Shown here: piece after piece, positions 40,992 to 50,170 of the stretch | Numbering within the stretch: the stretch's first letter is position 1 | How the letters are laid out: the number at the start of each line of letters is the position of its first letter | Assembly (NCBI GenBank): GCA_035690495.1 | Contig: DASSKK010000003.1 | Span: 1-64,000, forward strand | Direction: 5' to 3' | DNA: 64,000 nt | Source of the DNA: DASSKK01 sp035690495 | GTDB lineage: Bacteria > Actinomycetota > Actinomycetes > Propionibacteriales > Nocardioidaceae | Position numbers and translations under genes: made by a program | Notes under the pieces: generated by a model | What the model saw: the letters and a program-made list of their open reading frames with translations, nothing else | What the model was told of the DNA's origin: nothing | Database searches by the model: none

Positions 40992-42161
40992 GTGCCGGAC
41001 GTGCGCGCGCTGTTGACGGTGTGGCTGGCCTGGCTCTCGGTGATGGCGGGAACCAACCTGGCCGCCCCGCTCTATCACGTGTACGCCGCCGAGTTCGGCT
41101 TCTCGGCGCTGGTGATCACGTTGATCTTCACCACCTACGCTGCGGTGCTGATCCCGACGCTGATCGTGTTCGGCCGGCTCTCCGACCGGGTCGGCCGGCG
41201 ACCGGTGCTGCTGGCCGGCATCGCCTCGGCCGCGATCGGACTGGTCGTGTTCGCCGTAGCGGACTCGACCGTGTGGCTGTTCGTGGCCCGCGTCTTCCAG
41301 GGTCTCGCGGTCGGGATGATCAGCGGGCCCGCGACCGCGGCGCTGGTCGAGCTCGACCCGAAGCGCCTCGAGCAGCGACCGGCGCTGCTGGCAGGAATCG
41401 CCCAGGTCGGCGGCAGCATGCTCGGCCCGCTGGTCGGCGGCGCACTCGCGGAGTGGGCGCCGGCGCCGCTGCGGCTGTCCTACTGGGTCTGGCTGGCGGT
41501 GACTGCCGTCGTGGCGGCCGGCACCTTCACTCTTCCCGAGCCGGCGCGGCGTGCCAGCGAGCGCTGGCGGGTCCAGTGGCCGCGGGTGCCGGCGGAGATC
41601 GGGTCCGACTTCGCGCGGGTCAGCCTCACCGCCGGGCTGTCGTGGGGATCGGTGGCGCTCTACCTGTCGATCGTGCCGTCCTACGTCGAGGCACTGCTGC
41701 ACACCGGCAACCTCGCGTTGCTGGGCGCGGTCTCGGCCGTCGCGTTGGCCGCCTCGTGTGTCGCCCAGGTGATCTCGCAGCGGCGGCGGGTCGAGGTACG
41801 GCGTGGGCAGGGAGTCGGTCTGATCCTGCTAGCCACGGGGCTGGTGCTGCTCGCCGTCGCGGCGCCGACACACTCGCTGGCCCTGCTGATGGTGGCGGCG
41901 CTCGCCGGCGGGGCCGGGCACGGCGCCGGCGTGATCGGCGCGCAGGACGAGCTCAACACGATCGCTCCCCCGCTGCGACGCGGCGAGGTCACCTCGGCGT
42001 TCGTGTGCTGCGTCTACGCCGGCGTCGCGGTCGCCGGGGTCGGCGTCGGGCTGCTCAGCCTCGGACTCGGCCTGACCACCGCCGTCACCGTCGTGGTGGC
42101 TGTGCTGGCCGTGTGCGCCGTCGCTACCGCCGGTTGGCAGGCGCGCGTCGCCACTCGCTGA
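40992..42161 (+). CDS. Major facilitator superfamily transporter
   Basis: A 389-residue integral membrane protein with about 12 hydrophobic helices. The MFS loop 2-3 signature is VFGRLSDRVGRRPVLLAG. Helix 4 has FVARVFQGLAVGMISGPATAALVEL, and QVGGSMLGPLVGGALAEWAP resembles the motif C of drug exporters. It is thus likely a proton-coupled exporter of small molecules; the substrate is unknown. I take the GTG at 40992, just before the first helix (ALLTVWLAWLSVMAG). A longer frame upstream runs through repeats and the ligase gene and is not credible. Confidence 0.85.
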   Translation: MPDVRALLTVWLAWLSVMAGTNLAAPLYHVYAAEFGFSALVITLIFTTYAAVLIPTLIVFGRLSDRVGRRPVLLAGIASAAIGLVVFAVADSTVWLFVARVFQGLAVGMISGPATAALVELDPKRLEQRPALLAGIAQVGGSMLGPLVGGALAEWAPAPLRLSYWVWLAVTAVVAAGTFTLPEPARRASERWRVQWPRVPAEIGSDFARVSLTAGLSWGSVALYLSIVPSYVEALLHTGNLALLGAVSAVALAASCVAQVISQRRRVEVRRGQGVGLILLATGLVLLAVAAPTHSLALLMVAALAGGAGHGAGVIGAQDELNTIAPPLRRGEVTSAFVCCVYAGVAVAGVGVGLLSLGLGLTTAVTVVVAVLAVCAVATAGWQARVATR

Positions 42162-42200
42162 GCTGCTCGGGGACGGCCGGGGGGGGTGAAGGCGGTGGTT

Positions 42201-42451
42201 GGTGGTTTGGAGGCTCGCAAGCTCGCACCTCAACCACCGGGGCAAGCTCGCACCTCAACCACCGGGGCTACGTGGCCCGGGGTGGTGGCGGTGGTTTCGA
42301 GGCTCGCAAGCTCGCACCTCAACCGCTGGACGTCGCGGTGGTTTCGAGGCTCGCAGGCTCGCACCTCAACCACCGAGACGCCCTCGCACCTCAACCACCG
42401 AGACGCCCTCGCACCTCAACCACCGGAACTTCGCCGCTCCTCAACCACCGG
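42201..42451. repeat. Dense cluster of palindromic intergenic repeats
   Basis: Three units (42201-42240, 42289-42324 with a decayed right arm, and 42336-42375) with GCTCGCAAGCTCGC-like centres, and at least four loose right arms (ending near 42265, 42400, 42424 and 42451). The last arm, CTCAACCACC, contains the stop codon of the UPF0182 gene on the opposite strand. The left arm of the first unit is GGTGGTTTGGAG, one base off the consensus. Confidence 0.8.
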
Positions 42452-45404
42452 GGTTCGGGGAGGAACCTGCCGAGGGCGACGGGCTCTTGCCCGCCAGCTT
42501 CAGCGCCTGACTCACCAGTGACCGCGCCTTCTGCTGCGCGGCCTGGTAGCCGGCCAGGTCGCCGCTCTGCAGCGCCTTCTGCGCCACCGCGAACTGGTGC
42601 TCGGCCTGCTTCAGCAGCGTCTGCACGTCCTGCGGCACGTTCTCCCCGGTGCCGGGCGGCGGGTTGTTGTTGCTCGGCGGGTTGTTGCTCGTCGGCTGGC
42701 CGGAGGACGAGGAGATGCCGAGCACGTCGTCGAGGGCACCGGTGAGGGTCGTGCCGATGCCGACGTCGTTGCCGAACGAGGCCAGCACGTAGCGCAGCGC
42801 CGGGTAGCGACCGGAGCCGGAGTTGCGCTCGGCGTACAACGGCTGGACATAGAGCAGCCCGTTGCCGACCGGCAGCGTGAGCAGGTTGCCGTAGATCGCC
42901 TTCGAGTTCGCCTTGGTGAACGCGACGAGCTTGTTCTGGATGTCCGGGTCCTGCCCGAAGTTGTTCGCGATCTGCGACGGGCCGGGCGTCTGGGTGTTGC
43001 TCGGCAGCCGCAGGATCCGGATCTGGCCGTAGTCGGAGCGGGTCGGGTCGGAGTCCACCGAGACGAAGGCGGCGAGGTTCTGACGCTTGTTCGGCACGTA
43101 GACGCTGGTCAGCGAGAACACCGGCTCGTTGCCGCCGGTCGGGGTGCGCACCGAGAGGCGGTAGGGCGGCTGCTTCTGACTCGGGTTCTCCGGGTCGACG
43201 GGCACCGTCCACTTGTCGCTGGCGCTGAAGAACGCGCTCGGGCTCAGCACGTGGTAGGTGGCCAGGATGTCGCGCTGCACCTTGAACAGGTCCTCGGGGT
43301 AGCGCATGTGCGCCTTCAGGGCCGGCGGGATCTTGCCGCGCGGCGTGATCACATCCGGGAACGCCTGCGACCAGGCCTCGAGGATCGGGTCGGGCTTCCA
43401 GGCGTAGAGCTTGACCGTGCCCGAGTAGGCGTCCACGACCGCCTTCACCGAGTTGCGCATGTAGTTGATGTCGTCGGTGGGCAAGGTGGCGTAGCGCGGC
43501 CGGGGGTTCAGCGAGTCCGAGGTCATGTCCGACAGCGACTGGCGCTCGGAGTTCGGGTAGTTGTCGGTGGTCGTGTAGCAGTCCAGGATCCACTTCACGC
43601 GGCCGTTCACGACCGCAGGGTAGGAGTCGCCGTCGACGGTCAGCCACGGCGCCACCTTCTGCACCCGCGCACGCGGGACCCGGTCGTAGAGGATCCGCGA
43701 GTTCTGGTTCACCCGGCTGGACAGGAAGATGCTCGGCTCGCTGAACTTCAGCGCGTACATCAGCTGGTTGAAGCTGCCGCCGATCTTCACCCCGGTCTGT
43801 CCGTGGTAGGTGTTGTAGCTCGGGCTGGCGCCGTTGCCGGCGGGCGTGTCCAGCTCCACGTTGTGCCCGCGTGGCGCCTTGCCGACGATCGCGTACGTCG
43901 AGCTGGTCTCGCCGTAGTAGATGCGCGGCTGGTAGCCGTGCGGTGTGAGGTTGGTCAGGTCGCCGTGCGGCGGGATGTCCTGCTCGGCCCACACCGGCTT
44001 GCCGTCGTTGTCGGTCACCGGCTGGTTGTCGGCGTTGCGCTGGTTGCCGTAGGCGGCGATCACGCCGTACCCGTGCGTGTAGACGGTGTGGTCGTTGGTC
44101 CAGTTCCGCTGCTCCGCGGGCAGTCCGGACAGGTTGAGCTCGCGGGCGGTGATCACCACGTCGCGCTCGGTCCCGTCGATCGGGTAGCGGTCCACGTCGA
44201 GCACGTTCGGCACGCTGTAGTAGCCGCGCACCTGCTGCAGCTGCTGGAACGCGCTGGACACCAGCGAAGGGTCCAGCAGCCGGATCCCGGGGATGGACTG
44301 CGCGTCCTTCTTCAGCTGCGCCGCCGACAGCGTCTGCTGGGCGTCGTAGTTGGTCACCTTCGCATCCGCGATGCCGTACGCCGTGCGCGTCACCTGGATG
44401 TTCCGCTTGAGGTACGGCGCCTCCTTGTCCAGCGGGGAGGGGTGCACCTGGAACTGCTGGACGATGCCCGGCCAGATCGCGCCGAGCAGGATCGCCGACA
44501 GCACCAGCAGCACCAGCCCCACCGACGGCAGGATCCAGGTGCGGCGCAGCACGTTGGCGAAGAACAGCAGCGCGCAGATCAGCGAGATGAACATCAGGAT
44601 GTTCTTGCTGGGCAGCGACGCGTGCTCGTCGGTGTAGCCCATCCCGGTGAACAGCCCGCCGGACAGGTTCAGGTCGTAGCGGTCCAGCCAGTAGTCGACC
44701 GCCTTGAACAAGATGAACAGCCCGAACAGGATCGAGATCTGCACCTGCGCGGCGCCGGACAGCTTGTCGTGCTTGGCCTGCAGCCGGATCCCGCCGTACA
44801 CGTAGTGCACGACCACCGAGACCACCAGGCTCAGGATCGCGACCGCCATCGCGTAGTTGACCAGGTAGTGCAGCCAGGGCAGCGAGAACACGTAGAACCC
44901 GACGTCCTTGTGGAAGTACGGGTCGGTCTTGCCGAACGGCTGCTGGTTCTGCCACAGCAGGTAGGAGCGCCACTGCCCGGCCGCCGACGCGCCGGCGAAC
45001 AGCGCCACCACGATCCCGAAGCCGGCCAGCAGCCACCGGCGCAGCGGGTCGAGTACCTCGCGGTAGCGGTCCAGGCTGGCCTGCTCGTTGGAGACGGGGT
45101 GGAACAGCGGGCGGTACCGGTAGGCGAGCGCGACGTTGGCCGCCGCGATCCCGCCCATCACCACGCCGAAGACCACGAACAGCCCGATCCGGGTGGTGAG
45201 CACGGTGGTGAACACCCTGGAGTAGCCGAGGTCGGCGAACCAGAGGCTGTCGGTGTAGAGGCCGGTGAAGATCGAGACTGCGAAGAACAGCGCGACCAGC
45301 ACCACCACCGTGCCGATGACCACGCGCGAGCGCTGCGGCACACGGCCGCCGCGGGGTCGCGGGTGGGCCGGCTCCTCGGAGTCGTCGTCGAAGAATCCGC
45401 TCAC
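42441..45404 (-). CDS. UPF0182 family large membrane protein
   Basis: A 987-residue protein. About seven transmembrane helices lie in the first 320 residues (for example VVIGTVVVLVALFFAVSIFTG and VGLVLLVLSAILLGAIWPGIVQQFQV). A large extracytoplasmic part follows, with family-typical segments such as RGYYSVPNVLDVDRY, NDHTVYTHGYG and TYHVLSPSAFFSASDKW. The acidic C-terminal tail is Pro/Asn/Ser-rich. The function is unknown. It is the orthologue in position of M. tuberculosis Rv3193c. It sits 58 bases downstream of the PDZ protease gene and ends in a palindromic repeat that supplies its TGA. Confidence 0.9.
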   Translation of the reverse strand: MSGFFDDDSEEPAHPRPRGGRVPQRSRVVIGTVVVLVALFFAVSIFTGLYTDSLWFADLGYSRVFTTVLTTRIGLFVVFGVVMGGIAAANVALAYRYRPLFHPVSNEQASLDRYREVLDPLRRWLLAGFGIVVALFAGASAAGQWRSYLLWQNQQPFGKTDPYFHKDVGFYVFSLPWLHYLVNYAMAVAILSLVVSVVVHYVYGGIRLQAKHDKLSGAAQVQISILFGLFILFKAVDYWLDRYDLNLSGGLFTGMGYTDEHASLPSKNILMFISLICALLFFANVLRRTWILPSVGLVLLVLSAILLGAIWPGIVQQFQVHPSPLDKEAPYLKRNIQVTRTAYGIADAKVTNYDAQQTLSAAQLKKDAQSIPGIRLLDPSLVSSAFQQLQQVRGYYSVPNVLDVDRYPIDGTERDVVITARELNLSGLPAEQRNWTNDHTVYTHGYGVIAAYGNQRNADNQPVTDNDGKPVWAEQDIPPHGDLTNLTPHGYQPRIYYGETSSTYAIVGKAPRGHNVELDTPAGNGASPSYNTYHGQTGVKIGGSFNQLMYALKFSEPSIFLSSRVNQNSRILYDRVPRARVQKVAPWLTVDGDSYPAVVNGRVKWILDCYTTTDNYPNSERQSLSDMTSDSLNPRPRYATLPTDDINYMRNSVKAVVDAYSGTVKLYAWKPDPILEAWSQAFPDVITPRGKIPPALKAHMRYPEDLFKVQRDILATYHVLSPSAFFSASDKWTVPVDPENPSQKQPPYRLSVRTPTGGNEPVFSLTSVYVPNKRQNLAAFVSVDSDPTRSDYGQIRILRLPSNTQTPGPSQIANNFGQDPDIQNKLVAFTKANSKAIYGNLLTLPVGNGLLYVQPLYAERNSGSGRYPALRYVLASFGNDVGIGTTLTGALDDVLGISSSSGQPTSNNPPSNNNPPPGTGENVPQDVQTLLKQAEHQFAVAQKALQSGDLAGYQAAQQKARSLVSQALKLAGKSPSPSAGSSPNPGG

Positions 45405-45462
45405 GTGGTCACACGTCTATCTCGTCTCGGGGGTGCGCCTGCGTCTCATGCTCGCCACAACC

Positions 45463-46521
45463 CTACGAGCACGACGGCAGCGGCGCGGACGGGTGGGCGG
45501 CATAGGTCTTGATGGTGTGGATCGCGCTCTGCATGCTGGGCGCCTTCGCCAGCCGGATCTTGTCGGAGGGTACGTCGGCCCCGAGCGCCTCCTTGCAGTT
45601 CGCCGGCGGCACCAGGAACAGCGTCGCCCCGGCGTCGGCGGCCGCGACGATCTTCTGCTGGATGCCGCCGATCGGGCCGACCTTGCCCTTGGCGGTGATC
45701 GTGCCGGTGCCGGCGATGGTGCGCCCGCCGGTGAGCGCGCCCGGTGTGAGCCGGTCGTAGATGCCGAGGGAGAAGATCAGCCCGGCGCTGGGACCACCGA
45801 TGTCGTCGGCCAGCTTCACCTGCACGTCGAACGGGAAGGTGTAGCCGGGCCCGATCGTGATCCCGACGATCGCGTGCTTCGGGTGGCCGGGTGCGGCCGT
45901 GGTCTTCACCGTGAGGTGCCGGGTCCGGCCGTTGCGACGTACCGTGAAGTGCACCTTGCCGCCCACGCCGGACTTCTGGACGGCCTTGGTGACCCGGCGG
46001 ATGTCGTGGATGCGCACCCCGTTCACCGCCACGATCCGGTCGTGCACCTTCAGCACGCCGTCGGCGGGCGCGCCCTGGCCGACGCCGAGCACCTCGGTGT
46101 AGAGCGTGTAGTGGTAGCCGAGCTCGGTGAGCGCCGCCGCCGTGGCGGTGTCCTGGGAGCTGACCATCTCCACGCTGCTCTGCCGCTGCACCTGCTTCAC
46201 CGACTGGTCGGGCGGATAGACCACGTCGCGCGGGAACAGCGCCCTGGTCTGGTCGAGCCAGGCGAACAGCGCGATCGCGATGTTCACCCGGGTGTCCGGC
46301 GACGTCTGCCGCACGGTGACCAGCCGCAGCTGCCCCTTGTCGGGGTAGACCTTGTGCCCCTGCACGCTGAGGATCTGGCTCCCGGCCCCGGTGGGCTTGA
46401 GCACGTTGATCGTGGGCCCGGGACTGAGCACGACGTACGGGACCCGGACCAGACCCGCGACCACCACCAGCACGATCAGAAGCACGAGCACGCCGACGCT
46501 GGCGACGCTGCGGCGAGTCAT
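45463..46521 (-). CDS. PDZ-domain S16-type (YlbL-like) membrane serine protease
   Basis: A 352-residue protein with one N-terminal transmembrane helix (SVASVGVLVLLIVLVVVAGLV). A PDZ domain follows at about 130-210 (VLGVGQGAPADGVLKVHDRIVAVNG), and the C-terminal Lon-type proteolytic domain has the catalytic Ser in DIGGPSAGLIFSL and Lys in IGGIQQKIVAA. It should act at the outer face of the membrane. I choose the ATG at 46521; a GTG at 46530 would add three residues. The context (UPF0182 gene after it) is that of Rv3194c in mycobacteria. Substrates are unknown. Confidence 0.88.
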   Translation of the reverse strand: MTRRSVASVGVLVLLIVLVVVAGLVRVPYVVLSPGPTINVLKPTGAGSQILSVQGHKVYPDKGQLRLVTVRQTSPDTRVNIAIALFAWLDQTRALFPRDVVYPPDQSVKQVQRQSSVEMVSSQDTATAAALTELGYHYTLYTEVLGVGQGAPADGVLKVHDRIVAVNGVRIHDIRRVTKAVQKSGVGGKVHFTVRRNGRTRHLTVKTTAAPGHPKHAIVGITIGPGYTFPFDVQVKLADDIGGPSAGLIFSLGIYDRLTPGALTGGRTIAGTGTITAKGKVGPIGGIQQKIVAAADAGATLFLVPPANCKEALGADVPSDKIRLAKAPSMQSAIHTIKTYAAHPSAPLPSCS

Positions 46522-46548
46522 GCCGCCCACCTTCTCACCTGCTGGAAA

Positions 46549-46845
46549 CTATGCAGTCCGGCGGGTGGACTGCCCCTGAGCGGCAGATCGCGAGGGGCGT
46601 ACGGCGATGCCGGTGCTCCGGTCGCGGGGCGCGGCCGGGGCCGTCCTGCCGGCGCCGGGGTGTGGCTTGGCGAGGGCGCGGGCCAGACGCTCCTGGTCGG
46701 CGTCGGTGCGCCGGTCGCTCGTGTCGCGCCGGTCTCGCCGCTCTCTCTCGTCCAGCTTGTCGAGACCCCGGCCGGCCCAGGCGGCCCACACCATCGCGAT
46801 CGCGGTGACCGCGACCGGCGGGACCAGCCAGAGCAGGATGTGCAC
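46549..46845 (-). CDS. Small membrane protein of unknown function
   Basis: A 98-residue protein that opens with a hydrophobic helix (HILLWLVPPVAVTAIAMVWAAWAG). A highly charged stretch follows (KLDERERRDRRDTSDRRTDADQERL), then a Pro/Ala/Arg tail. Topology would be a single helix with a cytoplasmic charged part. It lies 27 bases before the PDZ protease start and may be cotranscribed. I do not recognise the family. Confidence 0.6.
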   Translation of the reverse strand: MHILLWLVPPVAVTAIAMVWAAWAGRGLDKLDERERRDRRDTSDRRTDADQERLARALAKPHPGAGRTAPAAPRDRSTGIAVRPSRSAAQGQSTRRTA

Positions 46846-47006
46846 GGCTCCACGCTAGGGCCTGGCCGGGCCGCTCCACGGCAGCCACGCGGTGGCGGAC
46901 TCACGCGGGGTCGTCCGGGGCCGCGATGAGGCCGCTGGTGCTGGGATCGGGCCCTGCGAGAGCACGGGCGACCTCATCATCGTCGCGCGGCTACGCTGGC
47001 CGGGTG

Positions 47007-47438
47007 GTGAGCGAGCCGGGCGTGGTCCGCCTGCTGGATATCAGGCGGACGCCGCTGGACGTCGCCGAGGTGCTGGCGGCGCTGGGAGAGCATGCCTCCG
47101 GCGGGGTCTGCCTCTACGTCGGCACGGTGCGCGACCACGACCACGGCCGGCAGGTCAGCGCACTCGACTACACCGCCCACCCGTCCGCCCTGGACCGACT
47201 TCGCGAGGTCGCGGAGAAGGTCGCCGCCGAGCACGACGCGCTCGCCGTCGCGGCCGTGCACCGGGTCGGCACCCTGCAGATCGGCGACGTCGCAGTGATC
47301 GTCGCGGTCGCCACCGGCCACCGGGGCGAGGCGTTCGAGGCGGCCCGGGCGCTGATCGACACGCTGAAGGCGACAGTGCCGATCTGGAAGCACCAACGCT
47401 TCGCCGACGGCACCGACGAGTGGGTCGGCACCCCCTGA
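47007..47438 (+). CDS. moaE: Molybdopterin synthase catalytic subunit MoaE
   Basis: A 143-residue MoaE protein. Family segments are GGVCLYVGTVRDHDHGRQVSALDYTAHPSALDRL and AVAAVHRVGTLQIGDVAVIVAVATGHRGEAFEAARALIDTLKATVPIWKHQ. The catalytic Lys sits in the PIWK motif; the next residues are HQ where KE or RE is commoner. It inserts sulphur into precursor Z together with MoaD, which is not in the window. The start is one of two adjacent GTG codons (47004 or 47007). The next gene upstream is divergent. Confidence 0.9.
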   Translation: MSEPGVVRLLDIRRTPLDVAEVLAALGEHASGGVCLYVGTVRDHDHGRQVSALDYTAHPSALDRLREVAEKVAAEHDALAVAAVHRVGTLQIGDVAVIVAVATGHRGEAFEAARALIDTLKATVPIWKHQRFADGTDEWVGTP

Positions 47439-47490
47439 TCGGCTCTGCGCCAAACCGACGCCGTTGACCGCGCCGAGTACCTTGGAGGCC

Positions 47491-48987
47491 ATGAGCAATC
47501 CGCCCGCCAACCGGCCTCCGGGCGACTCCGACGACGAGTCCGGCGGCGACGACAAGGGCAAGCCGAACAACCCGTTCGCGGGCACGCCGTTCGAGCAGAT
47601 CTTCGCCGCGTTCGCCGGCGGCGGCGCACCGGGCGGCTTCGGCACGGGTGCACCCGGCGCGTCCGGCGCGGGGATGCCCGACCTGTCGGCGCTGATGGGC
47701 CAGATGCAGGCGATGATGGCCCCGCACGAAGGGTCGGTGAACTGGACGCTGGCCAAGGACGTGGCCCGCCGCACCGTCGCCGAGCAGCCCGACCCGACAC
47801 CGACGCAGGCCCAGCGGCGCGCGGTCGCCGACGCGATCGGCCTGGCCGACCACTGGCTGGACTCGGCCACCGAGTTCCCGTCCGGGGTGCAGAACACGCT
47901 TGCGTGGAGCCGGGCGGAGTGGGTCGAGGAGACCGTCGAGGTCTGGCGCCGGCTGGTGGAGCCGGTGGCCGAGCACGTCGTGTCCGCGATGGGCAGCGCC
48001 CTTCCCGAGCAGGCGCAGGCGATGGCCGGCCCGCTGATGGGGATCCTCAACTATGCCGGTGGCGCGATGTTCGGCACCCAGGTCGGCCAGGCGCTGGGCG
48101 GGCTGGCCACCGAGGTGCTCTCGGCCAGCGACATCGGGCTTCCGCTCGGAGGGAAGGGCCACGCCGCGCTGCTGCCCGCCAACGTCACCGCGTTCGCCGA
48201 GGGGCTCGATGTCGGCGAGGACGACGTACTCCTCTATCTCGCGCTGCGCGAGGCCGCCCACCAGCGGCTGTTCAACCACGTGCCGTGGCTGCGGGGACAT
48301 CTGCTGGGCGCGGTGGAGGACTACGGGCGCGGCACGACCATCGACGTCTCGCGCATCGAGGAGTCGGTGCGGGAGATCGACCCGAACAACCCCGAGTCGC
48401 TGCAGCAGGCGTTGGAGGGCGGGCTGTTCGAGCCCGAGAAGACGCCGGCGCAGCAGGCCGCGCTGAGCAGGCTGGAGACCGCGCTCGCGCTGGTCGAGGG
48501 CTGGGTCGACGAGGTCGTCGGACAGGCCACCGCCGAGCGGATGCCGGCGGCCGGGAAGCTGCAGGAGGCGGTACGCCGTCGGCGTGCCGCCGGAGGGCCT
48601 GCCGAGGCGACGTTCGCGTCCCTGGTCGGGCTGGAGCTGCGGCCGCGCCGGCTGCGGGACGCCTCGGCGCTCTGGGGATCCCTGCGGTCGCGTCGCGGAC
48701 AGGCCGAGCGGGACTCGGTCTGGTCGCACCCCGACCTGCTGCCCACCGCCGAGGACCTCGACGACCCGCTGGGCTTCCGCGAGCACGCGTCCGCCGGTGA
48801 TGGCTCGGGCGCTGGTCTTGCCGGGGGCGGCGACGAGGCTTCGGACAGCTTCGACAGGGCCTTGGCCGACCTGCTGGAGGAGGAGTCCGGGCGGTCCGAC
48901 CGTCCCGACAAGGGTTCGGACGAGACGGACGGTCCGGAGGGCTCGGACGGCCCTGAGAGTTCCGGCGGCTCGGGTTCGCCCGGGTGA
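47491..48987 (+). CDS. Zinc-dependent metalloprotease-like protein (zincin_2 / DUF2342)
   Basis: A 498-residue protein. The N-terminal 60 residues are Gly/Pro/Asp-rich (NNPFAGTPFEQIFAAFAGGG). The conserved core has DHWLDSATEFPSG, WSRAEWVEETVEVWRRL, GAMFGTQVGQALG and ALREAAHQRLFNHVPWLRGHLLGAVEDY, where the His pair and Glu match the zincin_2 motif. The last 70 residues are a Ser/Asp/Gly-rich tail. It has the position of Rv3195. The ATG at 47491 is the first before conserved residues. Role and substrate are unknown; the next gene overlaps by four bases. Confidence 0.85.
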   Translation: MSNPPANRPPGDSDDESGGDDKGKPNNPFAGTPFEQIFAAFAGGGAPGGFGTGAPGASGAGMPDLSALMGQMQAMMAPHEGSVNWTLAKDVARRTVAEQPDPTPTQAQRRAVADAIGLADHWLDSATEFPSGVQNTLAWSRAEWVEETVEVWRRLVEPVAEHVVSAMGSALPEQAQAMAGPLMGILNYAGGAMFGTQVGQALGGLATEVLSASDIGLPLGGKGHAALLPANVTAFAEGLDVGEDDVLLYLALREAAHQRLFNHVPWLRGHLLGAVEDYGRGTTIDVSRIEESVREIDPNNPESLQQALEGGLFEPEKTPAQQAALSRLETALALVEGWVDEVVGQATAERMPAAGKLQEAVRRRRAAGGPAEATFASLVGLELRPRRLRDASALWGSLRSRRGQAERDSVWSHPDLLPTAEDLDDPLGFREHASAGDGSGAGLAGGGDEASDSFDRALADLLEEESGRSDRPDKGSDETDGPEGSDGPESSGGSGSPG

Positions 48988-49553
48988 CGACACCGTCGTC
49001 GCTCTCGGCGACGCTGCACGCGGACGCGCTGCGGACGCTGGAGCAGTGGTCTGCGCGGTCGGCGGAGCAGGAGACGCTGCGGACCAGGTACGTCGCGCAT
49101 CTGCGCGCGCATCCCGACGGGGTCTCCCGCAGCTGCCGCCCCGATCACCTGACCGCTGGCTGCCTGGTGGTGTCCGGCGGTGACATGGCTGGGCGCGCCG
49201 TACTGCTGAACCTGCATCGCAAGGCCCGCCGCTGGTTCGCGTTCGGCGGCCACTGCGAGGCCGGCGACGCGACGCTGGCCGACGCGGCGCTGCGGGAGGC
49301 GACCGAGGAGTCCGGGCTGAGCGGGCTGGCCTTCGACCCGGCCCCGGTGCACCTCGACGAGCACGTCGTGACGTTCTGCCACCCAGGTGAGGAGGTGCAC
49401 CATCTCGACGTGCGCTTCCGCGCCTTCGCGCCTGCGGGCGCCGTACCCGCCGTCAGCGACGAGTCGCTCGACGTGCGCTGGTGGCCGGTCGACGCGCTGC
49501 CGTCGGACCTCGGTGAGGAGATGCACGCCCTGATCCGTGCCGCCTGCGCCTGA
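48984..49553 (+). CDS. NUDIX hydrolase
   Basis: A 189-residue protein with a NUDIX fold. The box is GGHCEAGDATLADAALREATEESGL near residues 89-113, with all Glu positions. Before it are VSRSCRPDHLTAGCLVVSGGDMAGRAVLLNLHRKARRWFAFGG; after it, HVVTFCHPGEEVHHLDVRFRAFAP. The GTG start overlaps the stop of the metalloprotease-like gene (GTGA). This pair is common in actinomycetes. The substrate is unknown. Confidence 0.85.
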   Translation: MTTPSSLSATLHADALRTLEQWSARSAEQETLRTRYVAHLRAHPDGVSRSCRPDHLTAGCLVVSGGDMAGRAVLLNLHRKARRWFAFGGHCEAGDATLADAALREATEESGLSGLAFDPAPVHLDEHVVTFCHPGEEVHHLDVRFRAFAPAGAVPAVSDESLDVRWWPVDALPSDLGEEMHALIRAACA

Positions 49554-49564
49554 CCCGCGATTCA

Positions 49565-49630
49565 GTGGGCGGGGTGGCGGGGGATTAAATGGCCGGGGTG
49601 GCGGGGGATTAAATGGCCGGGGCGGCGGGG
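49565..49630. repeat. Short tandem repeat between convergent genes
   Basis: About 2.5 copies of a 25-base unit containing GGGGTGGCGGGGGATTAAAT. It spans the space between the NUDIX and metallopeptidase genes and enters the C-terminal codons of the latter. Repeat slippage here would alter the metallopeptidase C-terminus (currently SSPAAPAI). Confidence 0.7.
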
Positions 49631-50160
49631 GATGACCCGTCGAGCTGGCCGGCCATCGCGACGCCCTCGAGGAAGCCCCTCGCGCGCTCGGCCTTCGGGT
49701 AGCGGTCCACCCACGACCAGAACCGCGCGGTGTGCCCGGACTCCAGCAGGTGCGCGAGCTCGTGCACGAGCACGTAGTCGATCACCCACGGCGGCATCCC
49801 GCGCAGCCGCGTGGACAGCCGGATCGCCCGGTCGCCGGGCGTGCAGGAGCCCCAGCGGGTGTTCTGGTTGTCGACCCACCGCACGGTATCGGGGCGGGCC
49901 CGGCCGTCGAGGTACTTCTCGCTCAGCGTGGCCGCCCGCCGCTGGAGCGCCGCGTCCGTGGGACGCCGGCGGCGTTCGGACCTGTCCAGCCGGGAGAGCA
50001 TCGTGTCCACCCACTGCCGCTCCTCGGCGCGCGACATCCGGGCCGGGATCATCACCACGACCTTGCCGTCCTCGCGGTAGGCCGAGACCGTGCGGCGCCG
50101 ACGGCGTGAGCGTCGCACCTCGACCACAGGCTCGACGGTGTGGACGGCGGAGCTGGGCAT
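49609..50160 (-). CDS. YgjP-like (DUF45/M48-type) zinc metallopeptidase
   Basis: A 183-residue protein. The zinc motif is VLVHELAHLLESGHTARFWSWV, with HELAH near residue 133. Before it is RWGSCTPGDRAIRLSTRLRGMPPWVIDYV, the signature of the YgjP/DUF45 family. The N-terminus is basic (EVRRSRRRRRTVSAY). It is soluble, with no signal. The substrate is unknown. It lies just downstream of the PHP protein gene on the same strand, 11 bases apart. Confidence 0.88.
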   Translation of the reverse strand: MPSSAVHTVEPVVEVRRSRRRRRTVSAYREDGKVVVMIPARMSRAEERQWVDTMLSRLDRSERRRRPTDAALQRRAATLSEKYLDGRARPDTVRWVDNQNTRWGSCTPGDRAIRLSTRLRGMPPWVIDYVLVHELAHLLESGHTARFWSWVDRYPKAERARGFLEGVAMAGQLDGSSPAAPAI

Positions 50161-50170
50161 GGTGTGGAGA

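Noticed and set aside
42597..45512. A 971-codon open frame on the plus strand, and another long minus frame at 42391-45036
   Set aside because: Both are shadows of the UPF0182 gene, whose protein is clearly conserved. The residue mix is typical of out-of-frame high-GC DNA.
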